DNA from: Chromatiaceae bacterium
GTDB taxonomy: Bacteria; Pseudomonadota; Gammaproteobacteria; Chromatiales; Chromatiaceae
Length of the DNA stretch: 39,705 bases
Direction of reading: 5' to 3'
Assembly (NCBI GenBank): GCA_028277905.1
Contig: JANQFI010000162.1
Location: 1-39,705 of the forward strand
The translations under genes and the position numbers were made by a program. Under the pieces are notes generated by a model that saw nothing but the letters and a program-made list of their open reading frames with translations, did not search any database and had not been told where the DNA came from. Shown here in pieces: positions 18,402 to 27,631 of the stretch (the stretch's first letter is position 1; every line of letters starts with the position of its first letter).

Positions 18402-21400
18402 TGGTACCCAAGATCGGCCAGTTGTTCTTGACCGGCGCCACCCAATCCGCCATGCAGAGCCAGAGGCGCGAGTCATGGTTACGCCGGCATATCGCGATGG
18501 CCGCGCTTGTGCTGCTTCTGAGCCTATCGTCGCTGGCACCGGCGGCGCCGACGATCAGCCAGATTATCCCGTTTCGCGGGCAACCCGGTGATGTCGTCAC
18601 CATACGCGGTAGCGGATTCGACACCGATCCGGCGAGTAACGACGTGCGCTTCGGCCCGAATCGTGCGGCGGTACGCTCGGCCAGCCCTACCGAGCTCAGC
18701 GTTCAGATTCCGCCCGGGCAACCGGTCAGCTTTACCAATGTCACCGTCAGCGATCCAACGGGTGCAACCAGCAATTCCTGGTCCTTCCTCCTCTACTCAG
18801 GCAGCAAGATCGTACTCTGGGGGCATTTCCATGTGCCTTGTGACGAGTGCGGATGCGATGAGAAGGCATCGTCGTGGGAGGCATCGTCGTGCGAAAGCGG
18901 CTGGCTCGGTGCCACCCTTGGTGCTATGAGCGGTAGCGTCTATGCGGATCGAGGCGAGCTCTATCAGCGCATCACCGATTACAGTCTACTGGGCCGTCCG
19001 GAAGCCCATGCCGAGCTGCACTACGCGTTCCGGCGCCATTACCGCTCCCGGATCGAGCTCGACGGACCGCTCGGCCACAACTGGGACCACCAGTACTTCG
19101 AGCGTCTCGAGACACAGATAGACGGCAGCGTCGTCCACTACGACGGCCTGGGCCGTTCCGACAGGTACCGCAAGAACAACCTCGGGGAGCTCGTGGCTCC
19201 CCCCGAACTCTTCACCAGGTTGACCGAAGCGAGCGATGGCAGCTTCACCCTCCGCTACGCCGACGGGCTGGTCAAGCGCTTTGATGCGACCGGCAGACTG
19301 CTGGACTACCGCGACCGCAACGACAACCTGATGACCTTCCACTACGATGCCCTGGGGCGTCTGGAGCGGGTGAATGATAGCCTGGGCCGCGACATCGACT
19401 ATGCCTACGACGCAGCCGGTCGCCTTGCCCAGATTCGCGACTATGTCGGGCGCACGGTCGAGCTCGGCTACGACGCTAATGGGGATCTGACGAGCGTCAC
19501 CTCGCCGGCAGTCACGGGCACGCCGAACGGGAATGACTTCCCCGCCGGCAAGACCACCAGATACAGCTATAGCTCGGGCTTCTCCGACAACCGCCTGAAT
19601 CACAACCTGCTGAGCATCACCCGGCCGAACGAGGTCGCGGCGGCGGGTCCGCCGGCGTTGATCAATGTCTACGGAACCAACCAGGGCTCGATCGATTTCG
19701 ATCGCATCACCAGCCAGACCTTTGGTGGCACCAACGCATCCGGCGTGGCTGCCGGTGGCACCTACAGCTTCACCTACGAGGCCCTGAATCCCGGGGTCCG
19801 CTCCGCGGATCCCAACCTCCCGGTGAGCCGCGTCACCGTCGTGGACCGCAATGGCAACACCGAGGTGTGGGAGTACAACCGGCTTGCCTATCCGGTGCTC
19901 CTGCGGGAATTCACCAAGGGTCTGCGCCCAGGCGAGCCCAGGTCCTACGACACCTCCTGGTCCTACAACGCCGATGGTCTGCTGCTGGAGATCACCTATC
20001 CGGAGTCCAATCGTGTCATTCATAGCTACGACACCGGCAATGCCGAGCGCTTTGCCCAAGGCAATCGCTTGAGCACGCTGCGGCTGCCGGACGCCGCAAG
20101 GGGCGGCGACCAGACCCGGATCCTCTCGCTCATGACCTACGAGCCCATCTACCAGCGCTTGGCCACCTGGACCGATCCGCGGGGCACGGATACCGACTTC
20201 ACACCCCCGGTCCCAGAGCCCTTGGGGCGCCTCCCGGCGGAGCGCTACAGCGGCCGCAACTTCTTCGACTATCAGGAGGCCCCGCCCGGGCCCATCCTGC
20301 CTCTGCTGGCCGCCGAGCTGGATGTCACCGAGGCAGAGGTCCAGTCCCGCCTTGCCGCCGCCGGGATCGCCCTGGGGCAGGGCGATCTCAACGACGACGG
20401 CCTCACCCCGGTGCGCATCGCCGGCAATGTGGTGCGTGCCGCGCAGCCCCCGGCGGTGTTGCTGCCCGGTTCCAATCAGGCCAGCATCGAAGGCGATGAG
20501 CTGCAGGACATCGTAACCTTGAGCCGTTTCAACGACTTCGGACAGAGCATCTCCCGGGTGGATCCGGAGGGTAACGTCGACACCTACGCATACTTCCCCG
20601 AGAACGATCCCGATGGCGACGGTGACAGCTCTCCTGGAACCCGCCCGGGCTTGAGCACCACCGATGGCGGCTACCTTGCCGAGACCCTTCGCGATACCGA
20701 GAGCGACCCGAGCCGCAACAATGGCACGGATCCGGAGCCGGTGCGGATTGGGGATGCCTATGCATACGATCCAGTCGGCAACAAGACCCGAGCAACCGAT
20801 GGCAGGGGCATTGAGACCACCTATTTCGTCAATCAGCTCGACCAGGTCGTGCGCACCACCCGTGCCGCCGCCGTGCCCGCCCAAGGCAGTGGCAATCCAC
20901 CCGAGCCCCTGGCGCTCACGGCCTTCGCCTACATCGAAGACAGCCGCTACGACTTCAACGACAACCTGACTCAGACATCCATCGAGGACCGGGGTGACAC
21001 CTCCAACACCAGCGGCTTCGTAGACATCGACCACGTCTACGACATCCTCGACAACCGCGTGGAGATGCATGAGGAGGTCGATGTCACGGAGACCCTCAGG
21101 ACGCTCTATCGCTACGACGCCAACGAGAATCCGGCGCTCACCCTCCAACCCCTGGGCAACGCCTTCACCACCAGCTACGACGAGCGCGACCTGCACTTCG
21201 AGCACACCCGCGGCGCACTCAACCCTACCGCCCAGACGCTGAGTCCTCCGACGCCACCCTATGACCCAAGGGGCGGCGAGCCCTCCACCACGACCTATCA
21301 CTACGATGCGAACCGCAACCTGGTCGAGCTGGTCGATGCCGAAGACACCGATGGCTCAGCCGGCAACGGCAGTGCCATCGGCGGCGCTGGCGATGTCACC

Positions 21401-24400
21401 CGCTACACCTACGACGGCTTCGACCGCCAGATTGCAATCACGGACGCCGTGGGCAACGCCACCGCGCTCTTTTACGACCCGGCCGACAACAGGATACGAG
21501 AGACCCGCCTCGGCCCCATCGGCGGTGCCAGCCCTACCGACAACGGCGGGGCGGGCAATGTCCTGCTCGCCGAGACCGAGTACCTGTACGACGAGCTCGA
21601 CCGCCAGTTCAGGGAGGACCGCAGCCTGTTCGTCGCCCCGGGCGTCGTGCTCCAGCGTGGGCCCGATGTCGCCGATGGTCCCCATACTCCAGGCGATGAC
21701 AAGGTCAGCATCCGTAACGAGTACGACCGCAACTCTCGCTTGACCTTCAGGGTCGAAGATGACCTGGACAGCTATCGCACCGACTACGACGGCGTGGGGC
21801 GCAGGCTGCTGGATCTGGATCCGGAGGACAACAGCAGAGAATACGCCTATGACGACAATGACAATCTGATCGAGATCCGGGAGACCGATGTAGCCCAAAC
21901 CGGCGATCCCGACGAGATCTTCCTGACCACCTATTTCTACGACAGCCTTGACCGGCTGCAGCAGCAGGTGGACAACCTCGGCCAAAGCCACGCCTACCGC
22001 TACGACTCCCGGGACAATCAGGTGGCCATGGCCGACGCCCAGGGCCCGGTGACCGGCGCCGCCATCTCTCGGCGTGCCTTCGCCGACGGGCCGCTCACCG
22101 TCAACGCCATCAACGACTTCGGCAATGTCAGCGTCTACGAATACGACGGTATCAATCGCAAGCTGCGCGAGGACCGGGTGCTCACCGCCTCTGGTGAGGG
22201 CGATGGCGTGCATATCGGCGCCGACCTCTTCGGCGTCAAGACAGATTTACCGCCGCCCGATCCGACCCAGAGTGCGGACGGTCTGATCACCGTGCATCAT
22301 GACTGGGACCAGAACTCCCTGCTCGCCAGCCTCACCGACGACCATGGCAACCAGACCCAGTATTTCTACGACAACCTGAACCGGGAAGTCGCCGAGACCA
22401 AGGGCGTCGTCGTCGCCCCCGCGCTCGCCAACCGCCAGGATGCGCCGACCACCATCGACCTGGAATACGATCGGGACGACAACCTCGTCCTACGCGATGA
22501 CGAGAACGGCAGCATCACGCGCTGCGACTACGACGCCATCAATCGCCGCATCGGGTGCAGTGTGCAACGAGCGGGCAGCGAAGTCCCTCGCAAAGATCCC
22601 AGCGCCGACTTCCCGCCGGTGATTGGCACCACCACCACGGCCTTCGAGTACGACGGGCTCAGCCGCACGACCCGAGCCACCGACAACAACGATCCAGCTG
22701 ACGCGGCAGACGACTCAAGGATCACTGTTGCCTACGACAGCCTGGATCGCGTCATCGAAGAGACCCAGAAGATCGGTGCCCTGGATGCCAAGGCGATCTC
22801 CTCGGCCTGGTTCGCGGAAAACCAGCGGGTCGGCGTCACCTACCCCGACGATCGCGAGCTCGAGCTGACCTACGATGGCCTCGACCGGCTCGACAGCGTC
22901 TCCGATGCCGGCGTCACCGATCCGATCGTCGATTATGCCTACATCGGCAGCTACCGGGTCGCCCGACGAGCCTATCCCATCAACGGTACCGTCATGACGC
23001 AGCAGTTCGATGGGCTGCGACGGGTCATCGCGCTGGAACACCGCCGTTCTGACAGCTCGCTCATCCTCGGCTTCGGGCACGATTACGACCGGATGAACAA
23101 CAAGGGCTACGAGGAGAAGCTGCACAACCCAGGTGACGGTGGCCCTGGCAACAGCGAGCTGTACGGCTACGACTCGGTCTACCGCCTGGTGGACTTCGGG
23201 CGCGGTACCCTGAGCGCCGGCAAGGATGCGATCGCAGCGCCCACGATTACCTCGGATACCAGCACTGGGGAAGGGGCCATCCAATTCCAGGACTGGGTGC
23301 TCGATGGCCTTGGTAACTGGTCCGAGCAGTCGATCACCAAGCTCGGGGCGACCGAGCTCGAGGGCCGGTTGGACACCAACTTCAACGAATACTTCGAGAT
23401 CGACCTCGATCCGGGCAACCCGCCGCTCCCGGTCGAGCGCGACCATGACGACAACGGCAACCTGCTCAACGACGGCCGCCTAGGCTACCGCTGGGATTAC
23501 AGCAACCGATTGGTGCAGATCTGCCGGCTCGATCCGAGTGACACGGATGGCGCCGACGACATCCTGGGCACCGAGGATGACTGCGCGGCGCCGGCGGCGC
23601 AGGTAATCGCCCAGTATGTGTATGATGCGAAGAACAGGCGGATCCGGAAGGATGTGCAAAATGCAGGAAGCCTGGATGGAGTTACCGACTTCTATTACGC
23701 CGATTGGCAGGTTCTGGAAGAACGTGGCGTGCCTGGCCCGCCGGACGAGGCCGTGCGGCAATTCGTCTACGGCGTCTATATCGACGAGCCCTTGGTGATG
23801 GACCAGGTGGCCGCAGGCGCGCCCGAGCCCACGCGGTTCTTCTATCACCAGAACACGCTATCCTCGACCTTTGGCTTGACGACCGTGGCTTCGGGAGCCA
23901 CGAGTGATGGCGACTTGGTCGAGGGGTACCAGTATGATGCTTATGGGACTCCGACTGTGATTGATCCCGGAGCGAATGGAGAGATTGATGGGGGTGGAGA
24001 TGATTTCATTAAGATTGCTGAATCTAGTGCGGTGAGAAATCCGTATTCGTTTACAGGAAGGCGGTTAGATGTTGAAACGGGGATTCATTACTACAGAGGA
24101 AGGAAATATGATGCCCAAAGCGGGAGGTTTTTAGGACGAGATCCAGCTGATGATATTCTAACGCGGTTAAGCCTCTATGAGTACGTACACAGCAATCCGA
24201 TCAGTATGCTCGATCCGTTTGGCGATGAAGCGTGCAAGGATATCGAATGCCAGAAGTTGGGTTTTGGGAAATATCAGGGAAAGGGGAAATGTCCTAAGAA
24301 GTTAAAAAAGCACACGGTATTACCCCGCGGGAGTTCCACGTTAGACATTGCAGTTTTGTATGGGCTCGATTTTGCGAGCGCATGCCTATCGGCCTCAGAA

Positions 24401-24697
24401 CACGCTGAGAGAGAGGCTAATGATTACTGCGATGAAAATGCTGGCGAAGGCTGTATATGTTGTGTAAGGAAGCGAGTCTTCACGATTTTATGCCAGGACG
24501 TTGCACGAGGCACTAAGGGAAAAGATAAGCAGCAACATAAACGTGTTATCCAATGTTGGGTTCTTTCGCGCGGACGATGTGAAAGGCCGAAACCCGCTAT
24601 AGTGGAACCACCAACGAAGAAACCTAATAAATCGAGAAAGCGTTTCCAACAGTGGCCAGGCCTTACTCTCCCACCTTGGGGAACCACGACGGTGTGA
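18401..24697 (+). CDS. Secreted RHS/YD-repeat protein with cysteine-rich C-terminal tip
   Basis: A 2098-residue protein. A Sec-type signal (RRHIAMAALVLLLSLSSLAPAAP, about residues 27-48) is followed by an IPT/TIG immunoglobulin-like domain (PTISQIIPFRGQPGDVV onward, to about 130), a Cys cluster (CDECGCDEK and a nearby SSCESG), then dozens of YD repeats of the form YDxxGRL/YDxxDN that make the RHS shell. The shell ends with the classic core GIHYYRGRKYDAQSGRFLGRD and SNPISMLDPFGDE. After it comes a variable tip of about 155 residues with 11 cysteines and a basic, proline-rich end. In polymorphic toxins this position carries the toxin, but the tip resembles no toxin I know and no immunity gene follows. 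DNA from about 23930 to the end is clearly AT-richer than the rest, indicating replacement of the 3' module. Confidence 0.85.
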   Translation: MVPKIGQLFLTGATQSAMQSQRRESWLRRHIAMAALVLLLSLSSLAPAAPTISQIIPFRGQPGDVVTIRGSGFDTDPASNDVRFGPNRAAVRSASPTELSVQIPPGQPVSFTNVTVSDPTGATSNSWSFLLYSGSKIVLWGHFHVPCDECGCDEKASSWEASSCESGWLGATLGAMSGSVYADRGELYQRITDYSLLGRPEAHAELHYAFRRHYRSRIELDGPLGHNWDHQYFERLETQIDGSVVHYDGLGRSDRYRKNNLGELVAPPELFTRLTEASDGSFTLRYADGLVKRFDATGRLLDYRDRNDNLMTFHYDALGRLERVNDSLGRDIDYAYDAAGRLAQIRDYVGRTVELGYDANGDLTSVTSPAVTGTPNGNDFPAGKTTRYSYSSGFSDNRLNHNLLSITRPNEVAAAGPPALINVYGTNQGSIDFDRITSQTFGGTNASGVAAGGTYSFTYEALNPGVRSADPNLPVSRVTVVDRNGNTEVWEYNRLAYPVLLREFTKGLRPGEPRSYDTSWSYNADGLLLEITYPESNRVIHSYDTGNAERFAQGNRLSTLRLPDAARGGDQTRILSLMTYEPIYQRLATWTDPRGTDTDFTPPVPEPLGRLPAERYSGRNFFDYQEAPPGPILPLLAAELDVTEAEVQSRLAAAGIALGQGDLNDDGLTPVRIAGNVVRAAQPPAVLLPGSNQASIEGDELQDIVTLSRFNDFGQSISRVDPEGNVDTYAYFPENDPDGDGDSSPGTRPGLSTTDGGYLAETLRDTESDPSRNNGTDPEPVRIGDAYAYDPVGNKTRATDGRGIETTYFVNQLDQVVRTTRAAAVPAQGSGNPPEPLALTAFAYIEDSRYDFNDNLTQTSIEDRGDTSNTSGFVDIDHVYDILDNRVEMHEEVDVTETLRTLYRYDANENPALTLQPLGNAFTTSYDERDLHFEHTRGALNPTAQTLSPPTPPYDPRGGEPSTTTYHYDANRNLVELVDAEDTDGSAGNGSAIGGAGDVTRYTYDGFDRQIAITDAVGNATALFYDPADNRIRETRLGPIGGASPTDNGGAGNVLLAETEYLYDELDRQFREDRSLFVAPGVVLQRGPDVADGPHTPGDDKVSIRNEYDRNSRLTFRVEDDLDSYRTDYDGVGRRLLDLDPEDNSREYAYDDNDNLIEIRETDVAQTGDPDEIFLTTYFYDSLDRLQQQVDNLGQSHAYRYDSRDNQVAMADAQGPVTGAAISRRAFADGPLTVNAINDFGNVSVYEYDGINRKLREDRVLTASGEGDGVHIGADLFGVKTDLPPPDPTQSADGLITVHHDWDQNSLLASLTDDHGNQTQYFYDNLNREVAETKGVVVAPALANRQDAPTTIDLEYDRDDNLVLRDDENGSITRCDYDAINRRIGCSVQRAGSEVPRKDPSADFPPVIGTTTTAFEYDGLSRTTRATDNNDPADAADDSRITVAYDSLDRVIEETQKIGALDAKAISSAWFAENQRVGVTYPDDRELELTYDGLDRLDSVSDAGVTDPIVDYAYIGSYRVARRAYPINGTVMTQQFDGLRRVIALEHRRSDSSLILGFGHDYDRMNNKGYEEKLHNPGDGGPGNSELYGYDSVYRLVDFGRGTLSAGKDAIAAPTITSDTSTGEGAIQFQDWVLDGLGNWSEQSITKLGATELEGRLDTNFNEYFEIDLDPGNPPLPVERDHDDNGNLLNDGRLGYRWDYSNRLVQICRLDPSDTDGADDILGTEDDCAAPAAQVIAQYVYDAKNRRIRKDVQNAGSLDGVTDFYYADWQVLEERGVPGPPDEAVRQFVYGVYIDEPLVMDQVAAGAPEPTRFFYHQNTLSSTFGLTTVASGATSDGDLVEGYQYDAYGTPTVIDPGANGEIDGGGDDFIKIAESSAVRNPYSFTGRRLDVETGIHYYRGRKYDAQSGRFLGRDPADDILTRLSLYEYVHSNPISMLDPFGDEACKDIECQKLGFGKYQGKGKCPKKLKKHTVLPRGSSTLDIAVLYGLDFASACLSASEHAEREANDYCDENAGEGCICCVRKRVFTILCQDVARGTKGKDKQQHKRVIQCWVLSRGRCERPKPAIVEPPTKKPNKSRKRFQQWPGLTLPPWGTTTV

Positions 24698-24973
<276 letters not shown>

Positions 24974-25393
24974 ATGCATCTCGGACATGAGCAACTCGAT
25001 GCTTCCCGGGTGTCGATGCGGTACCTGGCTTGGGCGTACGCAGTGGCCAAGCGTTGAAGAGGCACTGGTCGCCACGCGCGCGACCAACTGCGGCGCGCCT
25101 CTCAGTCGATCCCTCTGCACATCGCCGAAGGCAACGGCAAGGGAGCCAACGCTGATCGGCGCCGGTTCTTCGAGATCGCGCGCGGTTCGGCGTTGGAATG
25201 CGCAGCGATTCAGGACTGCCTGGAAGCCTGCACAGCGATGACCGTTGCTGACCATGCGCAAGGCAAGGCGATGTTAACTCGGATCGTTTCAATGCTCACC
25301 AAGCTCGGACAACGATCCCTTGATGTGCGAGAGGACCCTATCGCCTATGGTGACTTCGATTACGACAACGACAACGATAAGGATAGCGGATAG
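24974..25393 (+). pseudogene. Four-helix-bundle (23S rRNA IVS-type, S23) protein gene with one nonsense codon
   Basis: From ATG 24974 the frame reads SMRYLAWAYAVAKR, meets TGA at 25055-25057, and continues in the same frame with RDQLRRASQSIPLHIAEGNG, DRRRFFEIARGSALECAAIQ and MLTRIVSMLTKLGQR, ending at TAG 25391-25393. These blocks are diagnostic of the four-helix-bundle family named after ORFs in 23S rRNA intervening sequences. Full length would be 139 codons, normal for the family. One codon change would restore it, so decay is recent, or the stop is bypassed, or it is a sequencing error. The last codons, DYDNDNDKD, come from the GACAAC-type repeat. The function of these proteins is unknown; they are commonly multi-copy. 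Confidence 0.75.
25361..25385. repeat. Short GACAAC-type repeat at the 3' end of the four-helix-bundle gene
   Basis: TACGACAACGACAACGATAA has the same hexamer as the dispersed elements and the run upstream of this gene. Here it is translated as alternating Asp and Asn residues at the C terminus of the predicted protein. Confidence 0.65.
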
Positions 25394-25437
25394 ATGTGTT
25401 CAGGTAATTACTGAACCTTCCCTTACTTCCCACTCAG

Positions 25438-26283
25438 TCAATTCGTCACAAATGCGATCCAGAGCTTGCGCAAGGGCGTCAGTCCGATACGTTGGTCGCC
25501 GACGGCGAGGTTGCTGCACAGCAGCTCGTCCAGCAGCGCTACGTGGATGGCCTGCTGGATGCGCAGCGCGCGGGGCAGGGCGGTAAGCTCCCTGCCGGGC
25601 GGTGTGTCCACCCGGAGCTGCTCGGCGACGGGCGCCAGCAGCTCCTGCAGGCGGTGGCGGTGCTGGGCTGTGGCCAAGGCCTCATGGCCAAGACCGGCCC
25701 GCGCTAGCCTGTCACTGGGCAGCACGGTGCGCTCGCGGCGCAGCAACAGGCCGGCGTCGCGCACCCGACGGACCCCGGCGCACCAGGCACCGAGGTGCCG
25801 CGAAGCGGCAATGGTGGCGGTGTCCTCGCGGCCGTGGGCCCGGGTCAGCAGCTCGAACAGGGCGCCCATGTCCTCGCGGTCGGCCGCGGCCAGGGCCGCG
25901 TCGTCGGCCGGGCGGCGGCGGCGCAGTTCCTGGTCGACCCGGTCCGCAATGCCGAGAAAGGCGCTGGCGGGCAGCTCCGGTGGCTGCTGCTGCCGCGCCA
26001 GCTCGGCAGCGAGCAGACGGCTCAGCGGGTGCCCCGGGGCGCCGCCCAGGGTGTGGCGGATCTCGTTCCGCCACCAGTCGAGCTTGAGCCGCGCGACGCC
26101 CGGGTCCGAGACGTCGTCGAGGATGGCCTGTACCTGGTGCCGCCAACCGGACAGCGCCGCAAGCAGGTCCCTGAGTGCCCGCGGGGCGAACCGCACGGCG
26201 TAGTAGAGGCTTGAGCCAGGTGAGGTTGCCTGGTTCGGAAACCGCCAAGCGTCGCTGCCGGCGGCGGTGCCGGCCTTGCTCAT
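25438..26283 (-). CDS. Squalene/phytoene-synthase-like protein
   Basis: A 281-residue all-helical protein of the trans-isoprenyl head-to-head synthase superfamily. Visible family traits are SLYYAVRFAPRALRDLLAALS at the start, VSDPGVARLKLDWWRNEI, and the later ASRHLGAWCAGVRRVRD. The first Asp-rich substrate motif of true synthases is not clear, and the region resembles the divergent branch that includes mitochondrial NDUFAF6, whose members may not be catalytic. The start at 26283 overlaps the stop of the upstream gene as ATGA, implying translational coupling. It is the last gene of a run containing ubiG and a UbiA-family gene, which suggests a link to quinone or isoprenoid metabolism. Whether it makes an isoprenoid is unresolved. 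Confidence 0.7.
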   Translation of the reverse strand: MSKAGTAAGSDAWRFPNQATSPGSSLYYAVRFAPRALRDLLAALSGWRHQVQAILDDVSDPGVARLKLDWWRNEIRHTLGGAPGHPLSRLLAAELARQQQPPELPASAFLGIADRVDQELRRRRPADDAALAAADREDMGALFELLTRAHGREDTATIAASRHLGAWCAGVRRVRDAGLLLRRERTVLPSDRLARAGLGHEALATAQHRHRLQELLAPVAEQLRVDTPPGRELTALPRALRIQQAIHVALLDELLCSNLAVGDQRIGLTPLRKLWIAFVTN

Positions 26284-26663
26284 CCCGATCCGGTCGGGCT
26301 GGCCCTGGGCTGGATTAGGGGTCCCGGCGATGGCCGTCGCTCCGGGCTCTGGTGCGCCCCCAGCCCCGGCCTCAGCCACTCCAGCACCGCGAGCGGGTGC
26401 TGGACGATGGCCTCGGCGCCCCAGTCGGCCGGTGGTGCACCGCTGCCGAGGTCGCCCCAGCCGGCGGTCAGGGTCGCCATGCCGGCGGCGGCGCCGGCGA
26501 GGATGTCCCGAGCATGGTCGCCGAGGTACCAGCAGCGCGCCGGCTCGGACCGCAGCAGCGCGCAGGCGTGCAGCAGGGGGTTAGCATGTGGCTTGGGCCG
26601 CGCCGCGGTATCCCCGCTGGTCACGCAGCCAGGCGCCGGCGCCTCTGCGCCTGTGCCTGCCAT
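26280..26663 (-). pseudogene. 5'-truncated phosphoglycolate-phosphatase-like HAD hydrolase
   Basis: The frame reads VTSGDTAARPKPHANPLLHA, then CWYLGDHARDILAGAAAGMATL and DWGAEAIVQHPLAVLEWL, the C-terminal half of a Gph-type HAD phosphatase, including the Lys of motif III and the GDHARDI Asp residues of motif IV. The N-terminal half, with the nucleophile motif DxDGT and the cap domain, is absent: only 9 bp separate the first usable ATG (26663) from the ubiG stop. About 110 residues have been lost. Yet the ubiG-gph order and the ATGA overlap with the next gene are kept. It is most likely a deletion remnant, perhaps still translated to feed coupling to the next gene. Confidence 0.65.
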
Positions 26664-26671
26664 GGCCCGAC

Positions 26672-27391
26672 TCAGCTGTGCCCCGGGCGCCGGCAGGCGG
26701 CCAGGTAGTTGACGGAGATGTCCTTGGGCGCCAGCCGATAGGTGCGGGTCAGCGGGTTGTAGCTGAGCCCGGTCAGGTCGGTGATGCGCAGCTCCGTCGC
26801 GCGCACCCAGCGGTCCAGCTCGGCGGGGCGGATGAAGCGTGAATAGTCGTGGGTGCCGTGGGGCAGCAGATTCAGCAAGTACTCGGCGCCGACGATGGCG
26901 AAGAGATAGCTCTTCGGGTTGCGGTTCAGAGTGGAGAAGAAGACATGACCGCCGGGGCGCACCAAGCGCGCGCAGGCGCCCACGACCGAGCCCGGGTCCG
27001 GCACGTGCTCCAGCATCTCCATACAGGTGACCAGGTCGAAGGCGCCGGGCATCTCGTCCGACAGCGCCTCGGCGGTGGTCTGCGTGTAGGTCACCTCGAT
27101 GCCCGACTCCAGTAGGTGCAGCTCGGCCACTCGGAGAGGCTGCTCTCCCATGTCGATGCCGGTGACCTCGGCGCCGGCGACGGCCATGGACTCGGCCAGG
27201 ATGCCGCCGCCGCAGCCGACGTCCAGCACCCGCTTGCCGACGAGCTTGACGTGGCTCTGTACATAGCCCAAGCGCAGCGGGTTGATCTCGTGCAGGGGCT
27301 TGAACTCGCTTTCCGGGTCCCACCAGCGGGAGGCGATCTCCTCGAACTTGTGGATCTCGGATGCGTCGACATTGGGTGCGGTGTCGGTCAT
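26672..27391 (-). CDS. ubiG: Ubiquinone biosynthesis O-methyltransferase UbiG
   Basis: A 239-residue class I SAM-dependent methyltransferase that carries out both O-methylation steps of ubiquinone synthesis at the cytoplasmic membrane. The family start [20 protein letters not shown] is present, followed by [12 protein letters not shown], the SAM motif [16 protein letters not shown], acidic loop [25 protein letters not shown], and the UbiG-specific [22 protein letters not shown] with [12 protein letters not shown] (membrane-binding region). Length and motifs are normal. It is followed directly by the gph remnant; upstream, 240 bp separate it from the UbiA-family gene. Confidence 0.95.
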   Translation of the reverse strand: MTDTAPNVDASEIHKFEEIASRWWDPESEFKPLHEINPLRLGYVQSHVKLVGKRVLDVGCGGGILAESMAVAGAEVTGIDMGEQPLRVAELHLLESGIEVTYTQTTAEALSDEMPGAFDLVTCMEMLEHVPDPGSVVGACARLVRPGGHVFFSTLNRNPKSYLFAIVGAEYLLNLLPHGTHDYSRFIRPAELDRWVRATELRITDLTGLSYNPLTRTYRLAPKDISVNYLAACRRPGHS

Positions 27392-27532
27392 AGGGGTGCT
27401 TGTGCTGCATTGGGATGCCGCCCGGGGCGCTCGCGCGATGGGCGCGATGGACCGGGACAGATCGGACGCCTGCGCCGATTGTCCGGCGCCAAGACGAGAC
27501 TCGCCGGGCGCTTGCGGCTCGATACAAGATGT

Positions 27533-27555
27533 GCCGCGGCATCAGGTGCCGCGGC
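27533..27555 (-). terminator. Possible stem-loop between the UbiA-family gene and ubiG
   Basis: Two copies of the self-complementary octamer GCCGCGGC (27533-27540 and 27548-27555) can pair around a 7-base loop. There is no T-run after it on the minus strand, so intrinsic termination is uncertain. Confidence 0.25.
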
Positions 27556-27631
27556 GTCGAGTCCAGGGCGCTGCGGTTGCTCCGTCCCGGAGGTGGTAGC
27601 GCTGTAATGAGATTTCATCCGTTGCGCCCGG

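Noticed and set aside
18986..21301. 771-codon minus-strand open frame
   Set aside because: It is antisense to the RHS gene; its composition (Val, Gly, Ile rich) is what the complement of YD repeats gives in GC-rich DNA, and there is no family match.
26280..27542. A continuous 420-codon minus-strand frame over ubiG and gph
   Set aside because: Only its last ~127 codons show family sequence (HAD phosphatase); the rest is an out-of-frame shadow of ubiG.
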